Below, one piece after another: positions 31,001 through 38,777 of a stretch of 41,962 nt of DNA; positions within the stretch are counted from its first letter, which is position 1, and every line of letters begins with the position of its first letter. A program made the translations under genes and the position numbers. The stretch comes from Bacteroidota bacterium (GTDB lineage: Bacteria; Bacteroidota; Bacteroidia; Bacteroidales; JAGNHN01): the NCBI GenBank assembly GCA_022710185.1, contig JAKLHK010000027.1:1-41962 (forward strand), in the 5' to 3' direction. The notes under the pieces were generated by a model. The model was not told the origin of the DNA and did not search any database. It saw nothing but the letters and a program-made list of their open reading frames with translations.

Positions 31001-33058
31001 AACCACGGGATAAGGCCCGGCAGGCGCCGTGACCTGGAAGGTGCCGAACCAGGGCTGGCGGTCCTGGGCGGTGACAACAGCTTCCGCAGGGCCCGGCGAC
31101 ATGAAGGGCGTCATCTGCACCACCGCCAGGCCGCTGCTGTCGGCCAGCGCTGACCCGTGAAGCACTCCACCCCTCGACAGCGCAACAAGCGCATAGGGAA
31201 CTGTCTGGACATTGACGGTGGTGGCGGTGGGCTGGACCAGGGCTGGAAGGGTGACGGCCATCAAGGGCGCCTGTCCCATATAGATCATGAGCGAGGGATC
31301 GCCCATGAGATGGTACACTTCCCAATAATACTTCTTCAGCGAGGTAGTCGAGGCCTCCACGGCCAGGTTGCCGGCATGGATCATCTGGCCCTGGGTAACA
31401 TACCAATCCGAGTATGGCTCTCCGTGATCATGCCAAAGCCGATCGTAGGCACCAAGCCCAGTCCCGGCATAGGTGGGATTGGCGCTTATGGTCCCCAGTC
31501 CAACTCCCCACCAGAAGTCCTCGTTCCAATAGGTATTGTTTGATGCGCCGATATACCCGATGGCCCCCTTGTTATCAGCCCGGAGCAGGGCCTCCCCGAA
31601 ACAGGAAGCCACCTGGAAGCTGTTGGTAAGGCAGGCATTGCCAACCATCAGCGGGTACTTCCCGGCATTGGTCATCAATGGGACATGGGTAGTGTTGAAG
31701 GTGGGGTCCGACCAGCCCCCGGTTCCCCCGTGGGCGGTATAGTTGGCATAGGATACCCCATTACTGACATCGGCCCTTATCAGCGCATCTGCACTGCCTG
31801 AGGCGGGATAGAGGTAGGTATGGGAAGTCAACCCGTGAGATGCGTTAAAATAATAGGTCGTGCCGTAATTGATCTGCCCGTTGGCGTGGGTGGGGCCATA
31901 ATAGCTGTCCACTCCCCCGATCATCACCACCTCATCGAGATATGAGGGGTCTGGCATCAGGTACTTCTCATACATCAAGGTCTTGCGGATCTGAGGCATG
32001 AGCTCGGCTATGCTGGTGGCCGAAAACCGGCCATAATAGAGTTCGGGCAGGTTGTCCCCGGTATATTCCGCATAATTCAGGTCTGTCACATGGGAACCGG
32101 TAGTACCGTTAAAGGCGGGAACCTGGGCAATGTCGCCCACGATGAGCAGGTAGGTGGGGGCCGGATCCGATGCCGTGGCATTCTGGTAGAGGCCCAGCAG
32201 GTAATTCCGGATCGAGGTGGTAGTGGCCCCCACCAGGGGATCGTCGGTATAGGCCTCGATGACACGGAAGCCCTTCTTTTCCTTCCATGCGATAAAGGAC
32301 TGAAGGCTGTCGCGGAACATGGGATCCGAAACTATGACATAGCTCAGGGGATAACGGCTGAGGTTGTCAGTGGCCCCGGACTTGAGGCTTCCCCCCAGCA
32401 ACATCCCCTCAGGCAGGGCGAACATGGGCGAGCACTTTCCTTCCCCTGCAGACCCGCTCAGCGTTCCAGTGAACCGGATATGTACCCTGATCCGGGTGAT
32501 CTGTATCAGAAGGCCGGACACCGGGTCATAGCGGAACGGATGTACCTGGACCATGCCCAGGCGACGGCTGCGCATCGTCCCGTGGTCTTCCAGCACCACC
32601 ACCTCAGAAGCGCCCTGCTCAAGCGCATAGGAAGAGGGGGTATACCTAAACCGGGCGGTAGAATCGGGGTGCTTGCACAGCGGGCCCTGATACGGATATA
32701 CCCGGAGCCCCGGGTAGGTGGAAGCCAGATCAAATTCCTTGGTTTCCAACACCTCCCAGCTTACATGAACATCAGCCCCCTCAGGGATTTCTGTAAGGGA
32801 CTGGTACACCGGAAGCTCAGGAGAACCCGGGACGCCATCGGGGAACAAACCCGTAACATTTATGCGCAGAAAGGCACCGGCTGGGCTTTTTACCTGCTCA
32901 AAAGAAGGGGTTTCCACTTCAAGGGTGAAGTGCAGGTCGTTCCCTGAATCGCGGGTAATGGAGTGCAGCTGCACCCCCTGGTTGGCGACTTTTGCGTGGC
33001 CATGAAATGCCGTATGGAAGAACAACAGGACCAAAAGCAGGATAAATGGACGTATCAT
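28040..33058 (-). CDS. Gingipain-family (C25) secreted peptidase with T9SS sorting domain
   Basis: A 1672-residue exported cysteine peptidase. Signal peptide (1-~22); propeptide (~25-230, with ATPGVP-like FPDGVPGSPELPVY); C25 catalytic domain (~235-600) with H443 in YTAHGGTGGW and C476 in VGNACLTNSF; two CARDB-like domains each opening GNGNAQPD(A/P)GE (~690-930); an α/β segment (~945-1100); a PKD-like domain (FSDTTSPVPVACFWRFPGG); a two-repeat dockerin-like stretch (ADVDGSQYVNATDALL and its mate, ~1350-1415); and a type A sorting domain (~1593-1672, PQPAREEVYLSL, LNDLQGRVLET, GIYVLRV). The sorting domain sends it through the type IX system to the cell surface. It is monocistronic, with a promoter region shared with ugd. 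Confidence 0.9.
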   Translation of the reverse strand: MIRPFILLLVLLFFHTAFHGHAKVANQGVQLHSITRDSGNDLHFTLEVETPSFEQVKSPAGAFLRINVTGLFPDGVPGSPELPVYQSLTEIPEGADVHVSWEVLETKEFDLASTYPGLRVYPYQGPLCKHPDSTARFRYTPSSYALEQGASEVVVLEDHGTMRSRRLGMVQVHPFRYDPVSGLLIQITRIRVHIRFTGTLSGSAGEGKCSPMFALPEGMLLGGSLKSGATDNLSRYPLSYVIVSDPMFRDSLQSFIAWKEKKGFRVIEAYTDDPLVGATTTSIRNYLLGLYQNATASDPAPTYLLIVGDIAQVPAFNGTTGSHVTDLNYAEYTGDNLPELYYGRFSATSIAELMPQIRKTLMYEKYLMPDPSYLDEVVMIGGVDSYYGPTHANGQINYGTTYYFNASHGLTSHTYLYPASGSADALIRADVSNGVSYANYTAHGGTGGWSDPTFNTTHVPLMTNAGKYPLMVGNACLTNSFQVASCFGEALLRADNKGAIGYIGASNNTYWNEDFWWGVGLGTISANPTYAGTGLGAYDRLWHDHGEPYSDWYVTQGQMIHAGNLAVEASTTSLKKYYWEVYHLMGDPSLMIYMGQAPLMAVTLPALVQPTATTVNVQTVPYALVALSRGGVLHGSALADSSGLAVVQMTPFMSPGPAEAVVTAQDRQPWFGTFQVTAPAGPYPVVDRLLASETTGNGNAQPDAGETLSLAAVVTNAGNALADTFSLRMTCNDTYVSMVKGAAVMTGLGAGVTDTLLSAFSLMLSPSTPDQHSVFYTVEAITDTDTLLYNLQMIVNAPALRIYGEAWSEVSGNGNAQPDPGENLLLHLAIGNTGHTDASGISVLLSALTPFVVVPDSGTLMGGLAVSQIDTLVLPVFVPAACPQGFPLRILVEAFSGGSPILSDTLDVKAGKAPVAVIDLDGNSSSAPAIIASIRANGFSVDELSDFPADLSPYTAVFVCLGIYSDNHQLDTGEGQLLAAYLNAGGRLYIEGGDAWYYDPQTAVHPMFNIDGLSDGSADLATLGGVASSFTQGLSFVYSGEENWIDHIAPLGSAFSIFQNSSPVYTAAVAYDAGTYRTIGCSFEFSGLSNANSPSTRDELMTRYLAFFGLINQPLSPGFTPGNTSLCLGDTLVFSDTTSPVPVACFWRFPGGTPSWSVQSSPQVSFPQSGSYPVSLYVTNGANVFEAQQQTIITVASPVVVGTHPVADTVLEGDTAEFYANGQNMASCAWERSSDGGSSWFGLIDGPVFQGCTTPYLKVCFADSSMSGDLLRLRLTGICPQEEVTLAAMLTVLPLPVDCYGIGGLAYYDNAQARVLGNVRILRQGLPVAVDTTEADGVFCVPLSNAGTFQISAATNRAWGGVNSTDALLILRHFVGMDTLIGLPVKAADVDGSQYVNATDALLATKRFVGLVPSFPASDWVTEQAEVYYPGSGSVQRDIGLLCRGDVDRSFMMSGKQEGTEMLLGYVRQQPGADAMEARLGVAADLPVGAVSAVFEWPHSGTLPDMKALAGGVFDWNIVDGELRISWYSLNAWKEGPSMDWMQIQIPGVYGRLPLHLRSLEIADAEGKVLEGARLRLLEQDAEEAHYLSGSVYPQPAREEVYLSLFSGKEMKAKVSLNDLQGRVLETFQVSLAKGKTDLRLSSLPAAGIYVLRVAPETAGTAPIDLKLLIVD

Positions 33059-33101
33059 TGGCCAGCGTAACTATTTAGAACCGTTCTACCAACAAATGTA
33101 A

Positions 33102-33109
33102 TAATTTTG
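33102..33109 (+). promoter_or_regulatory. TAnnTTTG -7 box of ugd
   Basis: TAATTTTG ends 39 bp before the ATG at 33149, in the 90-bp region shared with the divergent peptidase gene. Confidence 0.5.
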
Positions 33110-33148
33110 CGGCACATGAACAGACTCCGCGAGTCATAATCTAACACC

Positions 33149-34477
33149 ATGAAAATCACTATTGTTGGCACTGGATATGTTGGTCTTGTCACCGGAACAT
33201 GTTTCGCTGAGGTGGGGATAGATGTTACCTGCGTTGATGTGGATACCGCCAAGATCGAAGGCCTTAAGCAAGGCATCATTCCCATATACGAGCCCGGGCT
33301 GGAGGAAATGGTTCACCGCAACATCGCAAAGAACCGTCTTCATTTCACCACCCGCATTGCTGATTCACTGGACGGCACCCAGGTGGTGTTCATCGCGGTA
33401 GGGACTCCGCCGGATGAGGATGGCAGCGCCGACTTGAAGTACGTGCTGGGCGTAGCCCGCGATATCGCGCTGCACATGAACGACTACGTACTGGTGGTGA
33501 CCAAGAGCACGGTGCCCGTGGGTACTGCAGAAAAGGTGAGGAAGATGCTGAAGGATACCCTGGCAGATCGGGGGGCAGACCTCCCCTTCGATGTGGCATC
33601 CAATCCTGAGTTCCTGAAGGAAGGCGCTGCAGTGGATGATTTCCTGAAACCGGACCGCATCGTGGTGGGCCTCGACTCCGAAAGAGCGGAAGACATCATG
33701 AAGCAGTTATATAAGCCCTTCACCCTCAACGGTCACCCTGTCATTTTCATGGACATCCCTTCTGCAGAAATGACAAAATATGCCGCCAATGCCATGCTGG
33801 CCACCAAGATCAGCTTCATGAACGACATCGCCAACCTCTGCGAGATCGTCGGTGCCGATGTCAACCTGGTGCGTAAGGGCATCGGCAGCGACACCCGTAT
33901 CGGCAACAAGTTCATCTATCCCGGCATTGGCTATGGGGGCTCCTGCTTTCCCAAGGATGTGAAGGCCCTCATCAAGACGGCACGCGAAAACAATTACCAG
34001 CTCAGGGTGCTCGAAGCCGTGGAGGATGTCAACGATGATCAGAAGTCTGTCCTTTACAAAAAGACTTACGAATACTACAAGGGAGATCTGCAGGGCAAGA
34101 CCATTGCGCTCTGGGGCCTATCCTTCAAGCCCCAGACCGATGACATGCGCGAGGCCCCGGCCCTGGTTCTCATCGAGCAGTTCCTCAGCGCAGGGGCCAA
34201 GGTTCGTGCATACGACCCTGTGGCTATGGAAGAAGCCAAACGCCGCCTGGGCGACAAGGTCCAGCTGGTGCCCGATCCCTATGAGGCGCTCCGCGATGCT
34301 GACGCCCTGCTGCTGGCCACCGAATGGGCCGAGTTCAGGGTACCGAATTTCGAAACCATGAAATCCCTGATGAAACGCCCCGTGGTGTTCGACGGCCGAA
34401 ATGTTTACGACCAGGCCCTGATGAAACAGCGCGGGTTCGACTATTTCTGCATCGGCATCGACACCACCAAAGCCTGA
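33149..34477 (+). CDS. ugd: UDP-glucose 6-dehydrogenase
   Basis: Oxidises UDP-glucose to UDP-glucuronate with two NAD+. The N-terminal Rossmann fold starts [10 protein letters not shown] (residues 7-16), with TKSTVPVGT and [10 protein letters not shown] in the middle and the catalytic cysteine in [10 protein letters not shown]. The C-terminal UDP-binding domain has [16 protein letters not shown] and YDPVA. At 442 residues it is complete. It is the first gene of a nucleotide-sugar block: the next gene starts 37 bp downstream and uses its product. Confidence 0.96.
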   Translation: MKITIVGTGYVGLVTGTCFAEVGIDVTCVDVDTAKIEGLKQGIIPIYEPGLEEMVHRNIAKNRLHFTTRIADSLDGTQVVFIAVGTPPDEDGSADLKYVLGVARDIALHMNDYVLVVTKSTVPVGTAEKVRKMLKDTLADRGADLPFDVASNPEFLKEGAAVDDFLKPDRIVVGLDSERAEDIMKQLYKPFTLNGHPVIFMDIPSAEMTKYAANAMLATKISFMNDIANLCEIVGADVNLVRKGIGSDTRIGNKFIYPGIGYGGSCFPKDVKALIKTARENNYQLRVLEAVEDVNDDQKSVLYKKTYEYYKGDLQGKTIALWGLSFKPQTDDMREAPALVLIEQFLSAGAKVRAYDPVAMEEAKRRLGDKVQLVPDPYEALRDADALLLATEWAEFRVPNFETMKSLMKRPVVFDGRNVYDQALMKQRGFDYFCIGIDTTKA

Positions 34478-34514
34478 CCCAGTCCACCGGCTCCGCCGGT
34501 AAAAACCTACGATC

Positions 34515-35450
34515 ATGGGCAAAAAGATCCTGGTTACCGGCGGCGCCGGATTTGTAGGCTCCCACCTCTGCGAACGCCTTCTGAATGAAGGAAATGAAGT
34601 AGTTTGCCTCGACAATTACTTCACCGGCCAGAAAAGAAACATTGTCCATCTCCTGGACCATCCTTACTTCGAGCTGGTGCGCCACGACGTCACCATGCCG
34701 TTCTATATCGAGGTGGATGAAATATACAACCTCGCCTGTCCGGCCTCCCCTATCCATTATCAGTACAATCCCATCAAAACGGTTAAAACCTCCGTGATGG
34801 GTGCCGTAAATATGCTGGGACTGGCCAAAAGAATCCGGGCCAGGATCCTCCAGGCCTCGACCAGCGAGGTGTATGGGGACCCCAAGGTCCATCCCCAGAC
34901 CGAAGACTACTGGGGGCATGTCAACCCCATAGGGGAACGGGCCTGCTACGATGAAGGTAAACGGGCCGCAGAGACCCTGTTTGTGAATTACCACCGCCAG
35001 AACAAGGTACGCATCAAGATCGCACGGATATTCAACACCTACGGCCCCCGCATGCACCCCAACGACGGGCGCGTGGTGTCGAATTTCATCGTACAGGCCC
35101 TGCAGGGAGAAGACATCACCATCTACGGAGAAGGGCAGCAGACACGCAGCTTCTGTTACGTCGACGACCTGGTGGAAGGGCTCATACGGCTCATGAACAG
35201 CCGCGACGAGTTCACCGGCCCGGTCAACCTGGGTAACCCCGCCGAGTTCACGATACTGCAGCTCGCCCAAAGGATCATCAGCCTTACCGGATCATCCTCA
35301 TCCCTGGTTTACCGCCCCCTGCCTTCCGACGACCCCATGCAACGCCAGCCGGACATCAGCCTGGCCAAACGTGAGCTAGGCTGGCAGCCCTCCATTCCTC
35401 TGGAAGAGGGTCTGCGAAAGACCATCGACTACTTTCGGGATACGCTCTGA
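34515..35450 (+). CDS. UDP-glucuronate decarboxylase (UDP-xylose synthase)
   Basis: Short-chain dehydrogenase/epimerase family enzyme making UDP-xylose from UDP-glucuronate. Rossmann motif [10 protein letters not shown] at residues 8-17, the family signature [18 protein letters not shown], the [13 protein letters not shown] segment, catalytic Y-x3-K as [10 protein letters not shown], and [17 protein letters not shown]. Length (311) matches the soluble bacterial form. Its position directly after ugd makes a two-step route UDP-glucose to UDP-glucuronate to UDP-xylose for surface glycans. The next gene starts 15 bp downstream. Confidence 0.95.
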   Translation: MGKKILVTGGAGFVGSHLCERLLNEGNEVVCLDNYFTGQKRNIVHLLDHPYFELVRHDVTMPFYIEVDEIYNLACPASPIHYQYNPIKTVKTSVMGAVNMLGLAKRIRARILQASTSEVYGDPKVHPQTEDYWGHVNPIGERACYDEGKRAAETLFVNYHRQNKVRIKIARIFNTYGPRMHPNDGRVVSNFIVQALQGEDITIYGEGQQTRSFCYVDDLVEGLIRLMNSRDEFTGPVNLGNPAEFTILQLAQRIISLTGSSSSLVYRPLPSDDPMQRQPDISLAKRELGWQPSIPLEEGLRKTIDYFRDTL

Positions 35451-35465
35451 CCCACCAGACCGGCT

Positions 35466-36323
35466 ATGAACATCCTTGTCACCGGAGCCCGGGGCCAACT
35501 GGGCATGAGCCTGGCCGAAAGGGCGGCCAGCCTTCCCAAACCTGTCCCCCTCCTGCTTACCGACCTGGAGGAACTCGACATCACCGATCCCCTGGCCGTG
35601 GGACAGTTCTTTCTGGAACACCGCCCCGGGCAGGTGATCAACTGTGCTGCCTATACAGCCGTCGATCGCGCCGAAACCGAACAGGAATCGGCCTTCCGCA
35701 TCAACGCCCTGGCACCGGGCATCCTGGGCCAGGCCTGCCAGAAGTATGGGGCCCGTTTGATCCACCTCTCCACAGATTACGTCTTCAACGGGGACAGCGA
35801 CCGACCCTACCGGGAGGATGACCCCACAGACCCCCAGGGGGTTTACGGCATATCCAAGCGCGATGGCGAAAGGGCTGTACTGGATGCTGCCCCGGAGAGC
35901 GTGATTATCCGTACTTCCTGGTTGTATAGCGAATACGGGCACAACTTCGTAAAGACCATGCTGAAGCTGGGACAGGAAAAGGATGAGCTCAGGGTGGTGA
36001 ACGACCAGTTTGGTTCGCCCACCTATGCCGGTGACCTCGCCCTGGCAATACTGAACATTCTTGCCGAAGGGGCCCGTTTCCCCCGTGGGATTTTCCACTA
36101 TGCCAACCAGGGGGTGACCACCTGGCATGGGCTGGCAGAAGCCGCCATTCAGGCTGCCGGGCTCCCCTGCCGCGTCATCCCCATCCCAACCAGTGAATTC
36201 CCCACCCCTACCCGGCGACCGGCATACAGTGTCCTGGACACCTCCCGTCTGCACCTTCTGCTAAGGCAAGGCATCCCAGCCTGGCAGGACAGCCTGCGGC
36301 ATTGCATCCGCCAACTCCAATAG
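35466..36323 (+). CDS. rfbD: dTDP-4-dehydrorhamnose reductase
   Basis: Last step of dTDP-L-rhamnose synthesis (NAD(P)H reduction of dTDP-4-dehydrorhamnose). Family motifs: GARGQLGMSL at the nucleotide fold, NCAAYTAVDRAE, STDYVFNGD, the catalytic YGISKRDGE (Y-x3-K), RTSWLYSEYG and NDQFGSPTYAGDLA. At 285 residues it is complete. The other three rhamnose genes (rfbA, B, C) are not in the window. It follows the UDP-xylose synthase by 15 bp, so the three genes ugd to rfbD are probably one operon. Confidence 0.95.
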   Translation: MNILVTGARGQLGMSLAERAASLPKPVPLLLTDLEELDITDPLAVGQFFLEHRPGQVINCAAYTAVDRAETEQESAFRINALAPGILGQACQKYGARLIHLSTDYVFNGDSDRPYREDDPTDPQGVYGISKRDGERAVLDAAPESVIIRTSWLYSEYGHNFVKTMLKLGQEKDELRVVNDQFGSPTYAGDLALAILNILAEGARFPRGIFHYANQGVTTWHGLAEAAIQAAGLPCRVIPIPTSEFPTPTRRPAYSVLDTSRLHLLLRQGIPAWQDSLRHCIRQLQ

Positions 36324-36358
36324 ATTTCCTAATTTCGGGGAAGCAAAACCCTCCCTAT

Positions 36359-38098
36359 ATGAGCACCACCCCCATCGATCCCCGGACCCGGGCCAAAGCC
36401 GAAGCCTGGACCCGTGAACCCTTTGATATCCAGACGCGGAAAGCCGTGGAGGAGATGCTGTTGAACGACCCGGCTGAAGTAGAGGAGTGCTTCTACCGTG
36501 ACCTGGAATTCGGTACCGGCGGCCTGAGAGGTATCATGGGCCTGGGAACCAACCGCATGAACCGGTATACTGTGGGTATGGCCACTCAGGGTCTGGCCAA
36601 TTACCTCCTGAAAAGCTTCCCCGCACAGGAGATCCGGATCGCCATAGCCTACGACTGCCGGCTGAACAATACCGTGTTCGCTGACGTCACCGCAGATGTA
36701 TTCTCGGCTAATGGCATACATGTTTACCTCTTCGACGCATTGCGCCCAACCCCTGAGCTGAGCTTCGCCATACGTCACCTGGGCTGTCAGAGCGGTATCG
36801 TAATCACTGCCTCCCACAACCCCCGGGAGTACAATGGATACAAAGTGTATTGGAACGACGGAGGCCAGCTGGTACCACCCCACGATAAAAACGTGATCAG
36901 GGAAGTGGAGGCCGTGGGTAATCCCCAACATGTACGCTTCGACCGGAACGCGGGGCTCATCCACACCATAGGGGAAGACGTCGACACCGTATATATTGCC
37001 GCACTGCTCAGGCAATCCCTGTCCCCTGAAGCCATTGCACGCCAGAAGGACCTGCGTATCGTATATACCCCCATCCATGGCACCGGAGTGAAGCTGGTGC
37101 CTATGGCCCTGAAAGCCTTCGGCTTCACCAATATCATCTCCGTGCCTGAACAGGAGGTGGTCAGCGGGGAGTTCCCTACGGTGCACTCGCCCAACCCCGA
37201 AGAATCCGCTGCCCTCAAACTGGCCCTGGAAAAAGCCGAGGCCACGGGTGCTGACCTGGTCATGGCCACCGATCCCGATGCCGATCGGGTTGGGATCGCA
37301 GTACGCGACACCTCTGGAAAAATGGTGCTACTCAACGGCAACCAGACCGCATCCCTGCTCATCTACTACCTGCTCAGCCAATGGAAAGCCCAGGGACGTA
37401 TCGATGGCCGACAGTTCATCGCCAAGACCATCGTTACCACCGACCTGCTTTCCGATATCGCCTCGGCGCACGAAGTGCCCACGGAAGAGGTCCTGACCGG
37501 TTTCAAATACATCGCCGAAATCATCCGTGAGAACGAAGGCAAACGCACCTTCATCGGCGGCGGGGAAGAAAGCTACGGCTACCTCATCGGCGACTACGTT
37601 CGCGACAAGGATGCCGTGATCAGCTGCTGCATGGTCGCTGAAACGGCTGCCTGGGCCCGGGAACATGGCCTTTCCCTGTATGAACTGTTGCTCGATATCT
37701 ACCGCCGTTACGGACTTTATGTGGAAAGTCTGCTTTCCATCACCCGTAAAGGCAAGAAAGGGGCTGAGGAGATCCAGGAAATGCTGAGAACATACCGTCA
37801 GGACCCCCCGAGGATGCTGGCCGGGGAAACTGTCGTCCGTGTGGTCGATTACCTGGACCGAACTGACCGTAACCTGGTCGACGGCAGCGTCCGGCCCATC
37901 GCCCTACCCTCCTCCAATGTCCTGCAGTTCTTTACATTGGAAGGGAGTAAAATCACCGTACGGCCATCCGGGACGGAACCCAAGATCAAGTTCTACTTCG
38001 CCGTAAAGGCAACGCCTGAACTTTCTTCAGCCCCGGAAAAAACCCTGCCGATGATGGAAGCCCGCATAGTGGCACTGAAACAAGCCTTCGGTGCCTGA
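36359..38098 (+). CDS. Phosphohexomutase (phosphoglucomutase/phosphomannomutase)
   Basis: α-D-phosphohexomutase of the long (about 580-residue) phospho-sugar mutase type that interconverts sugar 6- and 1-phosphates, here probably glucose. Four signature regions are present: the phosphoserine loop TASHNPREYNGYK, the metal loop DPDADRVG, the sugar-binding GGEESYGY, and the phosphate-binding RPSGTEPKIKFY. I start at the ATG at 36359; the in-frame ATG at 36302 overlaps rfbD. A TAATTTCG box (36330-36337) could give its own promoter. In this context it would supply glucose-1-phosphate for UDP-glucose and dTDP-glucose and hence the upstream genes. Confidence 0.93.
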   Translation: MSTTPIDPRTRAKAEAWTREPFDIQTRKAVEEMLLNDPAEVEECFYRDLEFGTGGLRGIMGLGTNRMNRYTVGMATQGLANYLLKSFPAQEIRIAIAYDCRLNNTVFADVTADVFSANGIHVYLFDALRPTPELSFAIRHLGCQSGIVITASHNPREYNGYKVYWNDGGQLVPPHDKNVIREVEAVGNPQHVRFDRNAGLIHTIGEDVDTVYIAALLRQSLSPEAIARQKDLRIVYTPIHGTGVKLVPMALKAFGFTNIISVPEQEVVSGEFPTVHSPNPEESAALKLALEKAEATGADLVMATDPDADRVGIAVRDTSGKMVLLNGNQTASLLIYYLLSQWKAQGRIDGRQFIAKTIVTTDLLSDIASAHEVPTEEVLTGFKYIAEIIRENEGKRTFIGGGEESYGYLIGDYVRDKDAVISCCMVAETAAWAREHGLSLYELLLDIYRRYGLYVESLLSITRKGKKGAEEIQEMLRTYRQDPPRMLAGETVVRVVDYLDRTDRNLVDGSVRPIALPSSNVLQFFTLEGSKITVRPSGTEPKIKFYFAVKATPELSSAPEKTLPMMEARIVALKQAFGA

Positions 38099-38141
38099 TG
38101 AGGTGAAACCGGTCCCGATCACTTCCCAATGCCAATAACTT

Positions 38142-38672
38142 ATGGATACCCGCGATCCCGTATATTCCCCCCATGTCCTGGAACTCCTCACCGTGGCCAA
38201 CGAATATTGCCTTTTCGTGGAAAGGGCCGCGGATTATCCTCTCGATGATTTCCTGGATTTCCTCCGAAAGATCCTTCCCATGCTCTACCTTAAAGGCAGT
38301 TTGCTTCCCACGCTTGAACCCGACGAACACCGGCCTGAACGCTACGTTACAGAGCAACAGTGGGAATCCGTGTTCAATGACCTCAGGGCCAAGCTGGGAC
38401 CACTTGACGACTTCTATTTTATCGACCTGGCCGAGCCCGGGGATACCGAGCCATGGAAAGGGAGCTTATCCGACAATCTGGCAGACATCTACCAGGATCT
38501 CAAGGACTTTCTCCTCCTTTATCAGATGAATACCTATACGGCTCAGCAGAACGCGGTGAGCGAATGCCGCCAGCTCTTCGCCCCTCACTGGGGCGAACGC
38601 ATCACCCGGGCTCAATATCCCCTCCACCAGCTATGGGCACGCCAACAGCCTGAGGAACCCACAGACTCCTGA
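38142..38672 (+). CDS. DUF5063-family protein
   Basis: A 176-residue cytosolic helical protein of the DUF5063 family, found mainly in Bacteroidota, with conserved stretches LLTVANEYCLFVE, the PMLYLKGSLLP helix, and SLSDNLADIYQDLKDFLLLYQ. No catalytic motif or known function. It lies 43 bp after the phosphohexomutase, probably co-transcribed. No signal peptide or membrane helix. Confidence 0.85.
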   Translation: MDTRDPVYSPHVLELLTVANEYCLFVERAADYPLDDFLDFLRKILPMLYLKGSLLPTLEPDEHRPERYVTEQQWESVFNDLRAKLGPLDDFYFIDLAEPGDTEPWKGSLSDNLADIYQDLKDFLLLYQMNTYTAQQNAVSECRQLFAPHWGERITRAQYPLHQLWARQQPEEPTDS

Positions 38673-38746
38673 ACCAATCGTCTGTTGCCATTCCCTCCCC
38701 AACTGAGCTGCGGCCTTTCATCGGCATGCCGTTCAAATATTTCAGC

Positions 38747-38754
38747 TAATTTTG
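38747..38754 (+). promoter_or_regulatory. TAnnTTTG -7 box of the feo genes
   Basis: TAATTTTG ends 23 bp before the ATG of the FeoA-FeoB fusion at 38778. No Fur-box-like inverted repeat was recognised beside it. Confidence 0.5.
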
Positions 38755-38777
38755 ACGGATTCTAAATAATCTCCGTA

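Noticed and set aside
34335..35270. 311-codon minus-strand frame across ugd and the UDP-xylose synthase gene
   Set aside because: Antisense shadow of two certain genes; no motif or start context.
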